Of a stretch of DNA of 64,000 nucleotides, positions 40,111-47,350 are shown in pieces (the stretch's first letter is position 1; every line of letters starts with the position of its first letter). The position numbers were made by a program, and so were the translations under genes. The DNA lies in NCBI RefSeq assembly GCF_900142475.1, contig NZ_FRAY01000003.1, positions 496,001 through 560,000 on the forward strand, in the 5' to 3' direction. The notes beneath the pieces are model-generated. The model did no database searches, was not told the origin of the DNA, and saw only the letters and a program-made list of their open reading frames with translations. Source of the stretch: Fibrobacter sp. UWH4. GTDB taxonomy: Bacteria; Fibrobacterota; Fibrobacteria; Fibrobacterales; Fibrobacteraceae.

Positions 40111-40154
40111 ATGCCCGGTCGAAGCCGGGCATGACAACGTGCGGCTCAGCCGCA
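40111..40154. repeat. Palindromic repeat after the tyrosine kinase gene
   Basis: ATGCCCGG-TCGAAG-CCGGGCAT (40111-40132) followed by ACAACG and GCGGC-TCA-GCCGC. Two small perfect hairpins in a dispersed-repeat style; the first may also help end transcription. Confidence 0.6.
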
Positions 40155-40169
40155 TTCAATCCTTAAGGA

Positions 40170-42335
40170 CTACGATTTTTTCTTCTTGTCCTTGTTGTAA
40201 TACCCGTACTTGCCGTAGTAGCCGTAACCACCGTAGCCATACCCATGGCCCTCGTGTTCGCAATGGTTCATCACGAACGCACGCGACTTGCCTTCGCAGC
40301 AACGGTCGAGTTTCATCATGGATTCCTTGATCTGGTCCATAGAATGTTTACCGTAATGCAGCACGAACAGGGCAAAGTCGACAATCGGGTAAATCAATTC
40401 GGAGTCCGTCACCAATTCCAGAGGCGGAGTATCGACAATCACGATATCATATTTGGACTTAGCTTCTTCAAGAAGATTCTTGAAGGTATCTCCACGCAAA
40501 AGTTCACTCGGAGAAACATCGGTCTTACCGGCACCCAGCACAAACAAATTTTTCGTAATGGAATCAGCAATGGCAGAATCCAAAGAACAATGTCCCGAAA
40601 GAACATCGCCAAGGCCCTGCTTACGATGGCTATAAATTACACCGCGACGCATGTCTGCATCGATCAACAGAGTTTTCTTGCCAGAACCGGCAAACAAGGC
40701 TGCGATATTCTTAGAAACAAATGATTTACCCACACCCGGAATCATACCTGTCACCATCATGACACGCAGATCCGTCGTCGCAAATTCAATAGCGGTATAA
40801 AGGGAACGCAAGGCCTCGCTCGAAGGAGACTCGGGATCGTCTTCTACAAGGGGTTTCGTATACTTACCCTTATTGCGCTTAGAAAGAATTGCATTTTCAG
40901 CCTTCGGAATCTTGGCATAAACACTGATACCCGTTTCACGTTCAATTTCGAGAGAACTACGAACGCCACGCTTGGTCATCTGCAGCAAGTAAATCAGCAG
41001 GGCCCCCAAGAGAAAACAGCCGCCGACACAGCCCGCAAAGATAACCTTCTTGTTCGGCTTGCTCGGCTCACGTTCAATCTGGGCATAGTCCACGATGCGC
41101 ACGTTACCGACTTCACCGGCACGCACCACGCGGAGCTGTTGGATGTTATTCAACATCGCAGTGTACTGAGCATTGTTCACAGCCACCTCTTCCTGCAAGC
41201 TCAACACGTCCTGCTGTGTACGCGGCATATTTTCAGCAGACTTTTTCAACCTAGAAAGTTCAGAACGCAGACGCCCCTGCTGTTGCATAATGGTCTGTAC
41301 CGCCGGGTGTTCTTCCTTAAACAGACGCGTGGCTTCTTGACGCTGTTGGTCCAGTTCAAGAATCTGCTTTTCAAGTTCGGCCACCTTTTCAAGGTGAGAC
41401 CTCGTTTCACCCGACATATCCACAGAACCGATTTTCAAGCGGTAATCGGCCAGTGCCTTTTCTGCGGTATCCAATTTGGCCTTGACGCCCGGAAGTTGCG
41501 CTTCCAAGAATTCCAAAGTCTTTTCGGCTTCGGCACTGCGCATTTCGACATTCTGGCGCAGATAGATATTGGCAATGGAATTCAACACAGACGCGGCCTT
41601 GTCTGCATAGCGGTTGGTATAAGAGACTCCGATAATTCCCGTCTGTTTGCCTTTTTCCGCGACATCCAGCGATTTCACCAACCCACGAACCGCGTCTAGA
41701 GGTTCGGACTGCGCGATTACAAATTTCTGCCCCGGAGTCGCCAACAGGCGCTTTACCTGAATGACCAAAGTATCGCCACCATAGGCCGCAGTCAGGCGCT
41801 CCCCTACCGGACCCTGCAACAGTTTCACCCCCTCCGGCGTGTAAACGGCAATTTCGTTTTCACTAACCACTTCGGCTGTCCATTTTTCAATACGGGCAAT
41901 TTCGGGAATATAAAGATTCTCAATATCCATGCGGCCCTGCTTATGCAGCAAGCGGTCCAGAACACCAACCGGGTAAGCGTTGAAACAAAGGTGTTCCTGT
42001 TCCACCACAAAGCTCAACACCATGCGGCTTTTCAAGAGTTCAATTTCTGCTTCGGCGGGGCTCGCTACATCCAGAAGGGCACCCATTTCGCCCATGGCCT
42101 TACCCGCCTTGTTCCCCTTAACGTCAATCTGCAAAAGAGCGTCGCTCGTATATTGCGGAGTCATCCAATTCGAGACCAAAAAACCGACAATACAGCCAAA
42201 GACTATACAAACAGAAAGAAAAAGCTTATGCTTTAAAAGGATTCCCAAGACTTCGAGCAAATCGATTTCGTCATCATCCTTATTGTGAGAAGCAGAACTA
42301 GATGTGGAAGAAGAATATTGCGAATTCGGTTCCAT
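40170..42335 (-). CDS. Wzc-type polysaccharide chain-length protein / tyrosine autokinase
   Basis: Inner membrane co-polymerase controlling export and length of capsule or exopolysaccharide. The 721 residues contain a Wzz domain between two membrane helices (about 33-53 and 430-450), a long periplasmic coiled coil (GSAEAEKTLEFLEAQLPGVK-like region, 270-380), then the cytoplasmic BY-kinase with Walker A GMIPGVGKSFVSKN, Walker A' LLIDADMRRG and Walker B YDIVIVDTPPLELVTDSE. The tail is a Tyr cluster (YGYGGYGYYGKYGYYNK), the usual autophosphorylation site, here unusually Gly/Tyr-regular. The start follows AAGGAA. No polysaccharide genes adjoin it in this window. Confidence 0.93.
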   Translation of the reverse strand: MEPNSQYSSSTSSSASHNKDDDEIDLLEVLGILLKHKLFLSVCIVFGCIVGFLVSNWMTPQYTSDALLQIDVKGNKAGKAMGEMGALLDVASPAEAEIELLKSRMVLSFVVEQEHLCFNAYPVGVLDRLLHKQGRMDIENLYIPEIARIEKWTAEVVSENEIAVYTPEGVKLLQGPVGERLTAAYGGDTLVIQVKRLLATPGQKFVIAQSEPLDAVRGLVKSLDVAEKGKQTGIIGVSYTNRYADKAASVLNSIANIYLRQNVEMRSAEAEKTLEFLEAQLPGVKAKLDTAEKALADYRLKIGSVDMSGETRSHLEKVAELEKQILELDQQRQEATRLFKEEHPAVQTIMQQQGRLRSELSRLKKSAENMPRTQQDVLSLQEEVAVNNAQYTAMLNNIQQLRVVRAGEVGNVRIVDYAQIEREPSKPNKKVIFAGCVGGCFLLGALLIYLLQMTKRGVRSSLEIERETGISVYAKIPKAENAILSKRNKGKYTKPLVEDDPESPSSEALRSLYTAIEFATTDLRVMMVTGMIPGVGKSFVSKNIAALFAGSGKKTLLIDADMRRGVIYSHRKQGLGDVLSGHCSLDSAIADSITKNLFVLGAGKTDVSPSELLRGDTFKNLLEEAKSKYDIVIVDTPPLELVTDSELIYPIVDFALFVLHYGKHSMDQIKESMMKLDRCCEGKSRAFVMNHCEHEGHGYGYGGYGYYGKYGYYNKDKKKKS

Positions 42336-42442
42336 TTTTTTTCCTTAAAATCACTTTTTCGTAAAAATAGAAAAACACAGACTTTTTTTGGAAGTTTTTT
42401 TTAAGTTTTTCTCATTTATTCAACAAAAATTTTCGACCCCCA

Positions 42443-42478
42443 AAAACAAAAGAAACCGCGGACATTCTCCACGGTCTC
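42443..42478 (-). terminator. Intrinsic terminator of adk
   Basis: On the minus strand GAGACCGTGG pairs with CCGCGGTTTC over ten positions (two G-T), followed by TTTTGTTTTT. It begins 26 bases after the adk stop codon. Confidence 0.85.
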
Positions 42479-42503
42479 TTCAAGCTTTGGGGCTTAAGTA
42501 AGA

Positions 42504-43148
42504 TTACTTCTTTTTAGCCTTCTTAGCCGGAGCCTTCTTGGCAGAAGCCTTGCAAGCGCTCTTGCAGAACTTCACATAGGCGGCGAGGGTGTCGCAGAAC
42601 ACTTCGTCCGGAGTGTTGTCGCCGTTGATGCGGCTGATGATGGACTTGCTGTACTTGCCGAGCACCTTGGCGGTGGATTCCTTGTACACCTTGAGGCGGT
42701 TCTTGATCACGGCTTCGTCGGCGTCGTCCTTACGGCCTTCAATCTTGGCGCGGTTCAGGAGGCGGGCCACGATGGTCTTCTCGTCCTTGATGTCGAGCAC
42801 GAAGATGTGCTTCACGTCGACCACGGATTCGATGAGCTTGACCTGGGCGACCGTGCGGGGAATACCGTCGAGGAGGAGGGTATCCTTATCCGGGTTTACC
42901 TTGTTCGTATTGATGAGGCCCTCGATGAAGCGGCCGAAAATTTCGACAGTAGCTTCATCCGGAACCAGGAGACCCTTGCTGGAGTAAGAAGCGAGGAGCT
43001 TGCCGGATTCGCTGGAAGGAGCAATGCCACGGAAGATGTCGCCCGTAGAAATGTGCTTGAGAGAGGTAGTAGCAGCGAGCTTTGCGCCGACGGTACCCTT
43101 GCCGGAACCCGGTGCGCCAAAGATAAGAACTGCAGGAATTTTAGCCAT
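42504..43148 (-). CDS. adk: Adenylate kinase with basic C-terminal tail
   Basis: Balances ATP, ADP and AMP. The 214 residues show P-loop GAPGSGKGTVGAKLA, the AMP-site STGDIFR, LLDGIPRTVAQVKLIE (bacterial ADKs usually have DGFPR) and the lid start LLNRAKIEGRKDDADEAVIKNRLKVY with a short, zinc-free lid. The last 20 residues are Lys/Ala-rich (SAKKAPAKKAKKK), like histone-H1-type tails, and are not part of the usual enzyme. The ATG follows AAGAAGG. Transcribed alone, with a TAnnTTTG box at 43187-43194 and a strong terminator. Confidence 0.93.
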   Translation of the reverse strand: MAKIPAVLIFGAPGSGKGTVGAKLAATTSLKHISTGDIFRGIAPSSESGKLLASYSSKGLLVPDEATVEIFGRFIEGLINTNKVNPDKDTLLLDGIPRTVAQVKLIESVVDVKHIFVLDIKDEKTIVARLLNRAKIEGRKDDADEAVIKNRLKVYKESTAKVLGKYSKSIISRINGDNTPDEVFCDTLAAYVKFCKSACKASAKKAPAKKAKKK

Positions 43149-43186
43149 TGTTAGACCTTCTTGTGTTGATTGTTGAAATTCGTTGG

Positions 43187-43194
43187 CAAATATA
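43187..43194 (-). promoter_or_regulatory. TAnnTTTG promoter box for adk
   Basis: Minus strand TATATTTG, 38 bases before the adk ATG; the Shine-Dalgarno AAGAAGG lies in the leader. Confidence 0.5.
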
Positions 43195-43198
43195 GCAA

Positions 43199-43933
43199 TT
43201 ACTTGTTCTTGTTCACGATCAGGGTCTTGGCCTTGAAGGTCTTCTTGTCAATCCACTTGACCATGAGCGACACCTTGTTGTCCTTGTCGAGGGCGGCCCA
43301 GTACTTTTTGAGCGTGTCTTCGGCGTTGTCAAAAATCGGCATCAGTTTCGGGAAACCGTTGAAAGACGGAATCGGGCTGCCATCAGTTTCGTAGGTGCTG
43401 ATGAAGTGGCCGAGACCGGGCAAAGCCTTCTCGTATTCAAACGTCATGCGTTCGCAACCAGCTTCTTCGCTGTTGTTTCGGCTCTTGAGGATAGAGAGCT
43501 TGTACACGGCGGGGCTTGCGTTCTTGTAGTGGATGCCGGAAATACGCGGAGTGAAGTTCGGGGCGTCGTCTTCGTACTGGCGCGTGCGGAGGGCGCTCTC
43601 GAAGGTGCCGCCGAGCTTGATGGCATCGTAAATCGTGTCGGTCTGGTCGCCGTTCGTGATAATCTGGACGTCGGCAGTGTGACGTGCCGGGTAGTAGATA
43701 ATCAGGTGCGGGTCCGTGAGCTTCGATTCGTCGAAGGCCTTGGTCTTCATGAAGCCGGTCGACCGTTCGATTTCGAACACGCGGTTGCGGCTGTTCACGC
43801 TACGGCCCATGATCCAGTACACCTGCACGTAGGACTTGCCGTCGGCACTTTCGCCGAGCACGATGCCACGACCGGGATAAGGGTTATTGGAGAGGGCCTT
43901 GAAATTCTGTTTTGCTTCGTCTGTGTACTTCAT
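43199..43933 (-). CDS. IMP cyclohydrolase-like protein (PurO type)
   Basis: Likely closes the purine ring of FAICAR to IMP, or belongs to that fold. The start at 43933 (MKYTDEAKQNF) is preferred to 43966, which precedes the promoter box. The 244-residue chain shows NPYPGRGIVLGESADGKSYVQVYWIMGRSVNSRNRVFEIE, the PF07826-type opening seen in archaeal PurO and Bacteroides relatives, then DPHLIIYYPARH, DTIYDAIKLGGTFESALRTRQYEDDAPNFTPRIS (split) and FISTYETDG. If it is the cyclohydrolase, a PurH bifunctional enzyme may be absent or split. TATATTTG lies 5 bases before the ATG. Confidence 0.8.
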   Translation of the reverse strand: MKYTDEAKQNFKALSNNPYPGRGIVLGESADGKSYVQVYWIMGRSVNSRNRVFEIERSTGFMKTKAFDESKLTDPHLIIYYPARHTADVQIITNGDQTDTIYDAIKLGGTFESALRTRQYEDDAPNFTPRISGIHYKNASPAVYKLSILKSRNNSEEAGCERMTFEYEKALPGLGHFISTYETDGSPIPSFNGFPKLMPIFDNAEDTLKKYWAALDKDNKVSLMVKWIDKKTFKAKTLIVNKNK

Positions 43934-43938
43934 ACCCA

Positions 43939-43946
43939 CAAATATA
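43939..43946 (-). promoter_or_regulatory. TAnnTTTG promoter box, near-leaderless PurO-like gene
   Basis: Minus strand TATATTTG, then TGGGT and the ATG. A TTG element 21 bases upstream (CTTTGG) fits the -33 box spacing of Bacteroidetes promoters. Confidence 0.6.
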
Positions 43947-43958
43947 AAAAAAATCTTA

Positions 43959-45011
43959 TTAATCAACCAAAGACATTGCGTCAGCCAAAACGAATAATTG
44001 ATCGCCGTCTAACAAGAGGTAATGCGGCATACCAACTTCCGGACGTTGCTTGATTTCAAGCGTAATACGCGTCGGGCAGATGCAGTTAGCAATCGGACTT
44101 GCCGGGTCAATTTTCGATTGAGCATAGAATGTGTCTCCCTTGGCAACCACATCGAATCCTGTAAAAACGGCTCCGCAAGGCTTGTCCACTTCGTCAATAA
44201 CGATCGTTGTTGTTTCCCCCTCATTTATGTACCACGCAATCGTTGCATCTTTCCAGCCAATATCGGCTCTCCATGCAGTGTCGATCTGCGCGACCAAGTC
44301 GTTATCGTTGAAATCAACTGGTTCATCAACCGCCTTATCGAGATGATTCTTGCATTCGGCATTAAAATCCTTTGTCACCATGCTATAAGAGGGTTCCAGT
44401 TCCTGCGCTATAGACGGATCTATTTTATGCAAAGGCATAACAAAACCCTTGTTGAATTTGGTATAGTTAGCCGTATTAAAAGCAGGGTCATATTCTACTT
44501 CGAAAGAAAACGCTGTCGGACAAACGCAGTCCAAAAAAGAATCAACGAAATCGCCAACGACAACAAGTGTATCGCTTTCTACCGTAACTTTAATGTTCTC
44601 GAAAGTTGAACCACACGGAATGTCGCCTACGTCCAATGTAACAGTCACAAACCCATTCTTAACGACCGTTGAAATCGTAGATACCGGCTGAATTCCGCCA
44701 GGGCCGTCAACAATTTCAGCTGTATTAATTTCTTCTCTGTACATGCATTTCGCGCTGATATTTCTCACCTGTTTTTCAACGCTAAAAATCGCAGACGAAG
44801 AAGATTCAATCTCTTCTGAAGATGAAGATTCGATTGTCGTGCTAGATAAAGGTGCTGTCGCCGAAGAAAGATTTTCCGAGCTAGACGATTCTTCTATAGA
44901 CGAAGAACTGTCTCCCCCGCTAATAACGGGTGCCATACCCGAAGACGAATCATCAGCACAGGCAATGAGCAAAAGCGAAAGAGTCGCTGCAGCAGTAAGA
45001 ACCTTTTTCAT
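43959..45011 (-). CDS. Lipoprotein with two copies of an uncharacterised Cys-containing domain
   Basis: The ATG at 45011 follows GGAGGTTCAT. The signal ends LIAC (Cys18), then a Ser/Glu-rich linker to about residue 75. Two related domains follow: the first has IPCGSTFENIKVTVESDTLVV ... CVCPTAFSFEV, the second KPCGAVFTGFDVVAKGDTFYA ... CICPTRITLEI. Shared pattern: PCGxxF, V, DT, then CxCPT. A similar single domain is seen in the lipoprotein ending at 45226. It matches no family I recognise. Located between the PurO-like gene and a TIGR02147 regulator unit. A surface location is inferred. Confidence 0.75.
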   Translation of the reverse strand: MKKVLTAAATLSLLLIACADDSSSGMAPVISGGDSSSSIEESSSSENLSSATAPLSSTTIESSSSEEIESSSSAIFSVEKQVRNISAKCMYREEINTAEIVDGPGGIQPVSTISTVVKNGFVTVTLDVGDIPCGSTFENIKVTVESDTLVVVGDFVDSFLDCVCPTAFSFEVEYDPAFNTANYTKFNKGFVMPLHKIDPSIAQELEPSYSMVTKDFNAECKNHLDKAVDEPVDFNDNDLVAQIDTAWRADIGWKDATIAWYINEGETTTIVIDEVDKPCGAVFTGFDVVAKGDTFYAQSKIDPASPIANCICPTRITLEIKQRPEVGMPHYLLLDGDQLFVLADAMSLVD

Positions 45012-45173
45012 ATGAACCTCCATGGTTTGTTATTGATTTCTGTAAACAATATACGTTTTAGCCAGGCTAAAATCAACACAAATATTATACAATATTAACG
45101 ATTTTTACAAAATTTCAAAAATTTTTATTAAATTTAATTAATACAAATATAGAATATTATACATTCCGTATAA

Positions 45174-45206
45174 TACAAAAAAACAGCCTTCCAAGGAGGC
45201 TGTTTT
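45174..45206 (-). terminator. Intrinsic terminator of the TIGR02147-lipoprotein unit
   Basis: AACAGCCT pairs with AGGCTGTT (45182-45204) around a loop of seven; on the minus strand a run of T follows (complement of AAAAAAAA before 45182). Confidence 0.85.
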
Positions 45207-45225
45207 GCAAGGTCTGTTTGAGAGG

Positions 45226-46026
45226 CTACTCAGGAATCACATCCATATCGAAAATTCGCATCACTCCCGAGGACCGAGAATCAATGTCATTTTGGAAATT
45301 GAGCAGCGTTGCATAAGTGTAAGCGGAATCATTGTCCACAGCAAAGTCAATTTGGGAGAGACACCTGTGCCTCTGTGCATTCGTGTAATCGAAAGTTGCT
45401 TTTACGTAGACCGTATCACCAGACACACCAACTTCGAAATTTTTTGCAGCCACACCAGCAGTAAGTTCTAGCCACTTAATAGTAAAGCCTGTACGCTCGG
45501 TACCGACATACCTATAAGCTTCCGGCAGCGGGTAATCGACATCATCCCCAGAAGATTCTAGCAACGAGTCTTCTGCTAATAGCACACATCGAATGTAAAC
45601 GTCTGTTACCAACTGACGTGAACGATCTTCAATCTCAGATGAAGAACTCTCCGGCAATACATCTGGATATTCAGAAGAACTAGATTCCTCAAGATTTTTC
45701 GAGTCGTTCATCGAAGAAGAACTCTCCGGCAAAAGATTAGGATCAGAATCTTGTATTGATGAACTGGAAACAAACGAAATGTTATTGTCTTCGCGTGCAC
45801 TCGATGAACTAAGCGTCCCCGCATTCTGCGAAGAACTGGTTAAAACAACATCAATATTTTCGATCGAAGAACTGCTTAAAACAACATCAGTATTTTCGAT
45901 CGAAGAACTGCTGATTTCAGCAATTGAATTCGGGTCGATGGTCCCACCCGCAACATCGTTGCTGGAGCAGGCAGTCCAAATTACCGCAACGACGGGGCTT
46001 ATGGCTAAAGCAATTTTCTTAAGCAT
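45226..46026 (-). CDS. Lipoprotein with Ser-rich repeats, partner of the TIGR02147 gene
   Basis: A 266-residue protein, lipobox WTAC (Cys20). Residues 25-125 are Ser-rich, with a duplicated unit SSSIENTDVVLSSS / SSSIENIDVVLTSS coded by near-identical 45-bp DNA at 45838-45925. The C-terminal domain (about 130-250) resembles the repeated domain of the lipoprotein at 43959-45011: VYIRCVLLAED, FTIKWLELTAGVAAKNFEVGVSGDTVYVKATFDY, RCLSQIDFAV. Its ATG overlaps the stop of the TIGR02147 gene (ATGCTTAA), so the regulator and lipoprotein are translated together. Surface role inferred; function unknown. Confidence 0.75.
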   Translation of the reverse strand: MLKKIALAISPVVAVIWTACSSNDVAGGTIDPNSIAEISSSSIENTDVVLSSSSIENIDVVLTSSSQNAGTLSSSSAREDNNISFVSSSSIQDSDPNLLPESSSSMNDSKNLEESSSSEYPDVLPESSSSEIEDRSRQLVTDVYIRCVLLAEDSLLESSGDDVDYPLPEAYRYVGTERTGFTIKWLELTAGVAAKNFEVGVSGDTVYVKATFDYTNAQRHRCLSQIDFAVDNDSAYTYATLLNFQNDIDSRSSGVMRIFDMDVIPE

Positions 46027-46852
46027 GGTGCGGCTCCTTGATTTTATCAGTCACCGGGAAAAGCTGGAAATTGATTCTGAAAACTTGATCTTGATCTTTG
46101 TACTCGTTTGCGATGGAAAGAACCTTCCTGCAGCAGTCATCAAGTTCTTGGGTTATTCTCTTGTAAGCCTCTTCGTTCACGCTGAAAGTAACACCCGTAA
46201 AATGACGTTCGCTTGCAGAATAACGATCGACAGCGCGCGCCGCCATGCCAGCCATTTCTTTATGCATGGCGCGGATTGCGATAGGCAAAGCCTCTTTCGA
46301 ACCAATCACGGTCTGTTCCGTCTGCGAATAGACCTTTTCAGCCTCTCTTTTCAAGAACCCCGCTTTAACCAAGAAATCCAAAACATCACGAACCTCTTCG
46401 GCAGATACATGTTCCTTACAAACATCGGCGATGTCACGCGGTTTTGCCCCTGACATCATCGGAGCAAGCTCCCTGATTACAGGATATTTCCAGGATTCAT
46501 AATACTGGAAAGCATCGCTATCGACAACACGCACCTTGTGCTCCAACGCGATTTTTTCCATTTCGAGCAAGGCTGCCTTTTTAACGGAATCGTTTTCAGC
46601 ATTGCAGAATGTCACGAGCTCACGAAAATAATCTTCTTCAAAACCGACAAGTCCCATGGCATGAGCCACATTCGCAATTTTGGGACGGCTGAGCCTGCTT
46701 TGGCCCATGCATACAAGCTTTAAAAAATTAGGTGAAGTAAATCCGGCACTTTTGCAGAATTCTCGCCACGAGAACGCACCGAGACGCTTGCGCTCATCGT
46801 AGTAATCCTGCATATAGAGGTGATAATCTTTATATTCAAGAACCGACTTCAT
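46019..46852 (-). CDS. TIGR02147 (Fsuc_second) family regulator-like protein
   Basis: The 277 residues begin MKSVLEYKDYHLYMQDYYDERKR and contain WREFCKSAGFTSPNFLKLVCMGQSRLSRPKIANVAHAMGL, a helix-turn-helix-like block, then EEDYFRELVTFCNAEND, all typical of the Fibrobacter second paralogous family, proposed as transcription regulators. The ATG at 46852 is preferred to a TTG at 46888, because that TTG is the first base triplet of a near-perfect -35 box. The gene overlaps the following lipoprotein by 8 bases. An inverted repeat ACCTAT-n4-ATAGGT covers the -10 box, which suggests self-repression. Confidence 0.85.
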   Translation of the reverse strand: MKSVLEYKDYHLYMQDYYDERKRLGAFSWREFCKSAGFTSPNFLKLVCMGQSRLSRPKIANVAHAMGLVGFEEDYFRELVTFCNAENDSVKKAALLEMEKIALEHKVRVVDSDAFQYYESWKYPVIRELAPMMSGAKPRDIADVCKEHVSAEEVRDVLDFLVKAGFLKREAEKVYSQTEQTVIGSKEALPIAIRAMHKEMAGMAARAVDRYSASERHFTGVTFSVNEEAYKRITQELDDCCRKVLSIANEYKDQDQVFRINFQLFPVTDKIKEPHHA

Positions 46853-46888
46853 ACCTATTAATATAGGTTTACCAGTTCTTGAAGTCAA
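46853..46888 (-). promoter_or_regulatory. Near-consensus promoter with overlapping inverted repeat
   Basis: TTGACT (46888-46883), exact 17-base spacer, TATATT (46865-46860), predicted start at 46853, one base before the ATG. The inverted repeat ACCTAT/ATAGGT (46853-46868) covers the -10 box and the start point, a likely operator. Confidence 0.65.
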
Positions 46889-46984
46889 GAAAAAGACTAT
46901 ACAAAAATAGCCTTTTTTAACGAAATTTCATTATTTTAATCAAAACCCGCAAGTTTACAGTCAAATAATATACAATCCGTATAA

Positions 46985-47308
46985 TTATCGTTTCGGGTTG
47001 TAATTGTTCATGAGCACCATGGCGACGGCGACGCAGAGCATCACCACGCTGCCAACGATGACTTGCTGGCGGTGGTTGTAGTCGCGCTTGACGTAGCTCG
47101 GATTTTCTTCGTTGAGCTCCTGAAGAGTCGGGCCCTGGTTCAGTTTGGTCGAGTCGATGCCGTAGAGTTCCGCCGCTTCTTCGTCGGTCATGTTCAGCGT
47201 GCTTACATAGGCGCTGTCGTACTTGTCGAGCTTATCCGCGGCTGCTGCGGGAATCGCGAGGAACAGGGCGAGGAGAACAGCAAAAACAAGGCGCTTCGGC
47301 GAGCTCAG
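46985..47308 (-). CDS. Small membrane protein, start codon uncertain
   Basis: An ATG at 47191 would give 68 residues, but the frame continues upstream with a clear signal peptide (KRLVFAVLLALFLAIPAAAADKLDKYDS) that must be part of the gene. No ATG, GTG or TTG is in frame before it; CTG at 47308 (behind CAAGG) is the nearest candidate, giving 107 residues. The C-terminus has one membrane helix (VIVGSVVMLCVAVAMVLMNN). A GACGAGAGACGAAAG repeat sits directly upstream, so insertion of that repeat may have replaced the original start. It follows gatB by 40 bases. Function unknown. Confidence 0.6.
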   Translation of the reverse strand: MSSPKRLVFAVLLALFLAIPAAAADKLDKYDSAYVSTLNMTDEEAAELYGIDSTKLNQGPTLQELNEENPSYVKRDYNHRQQVIVGSVVMLCVAVAMVLMNNYNPKR

Positions 47309-47315
47309 CGACCTT

Positions 47316-47350
47316 GCTTCTTTCGTCTCTCGTCTTTCGTCTCTCGTCTT
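47316..47350. repeat. TCTCGTCTTTCGTC repeat at the gatB 3' end
   Basis: TTCTTTCGTCTCTCGTCTTT then CGTCTCTCGTCTT, two tandem units of about 15 bases. The same family occurs in the pseudouridine synthase gene in the opposite sense. It touches the gatB stop codon. Confidence 0.7.
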
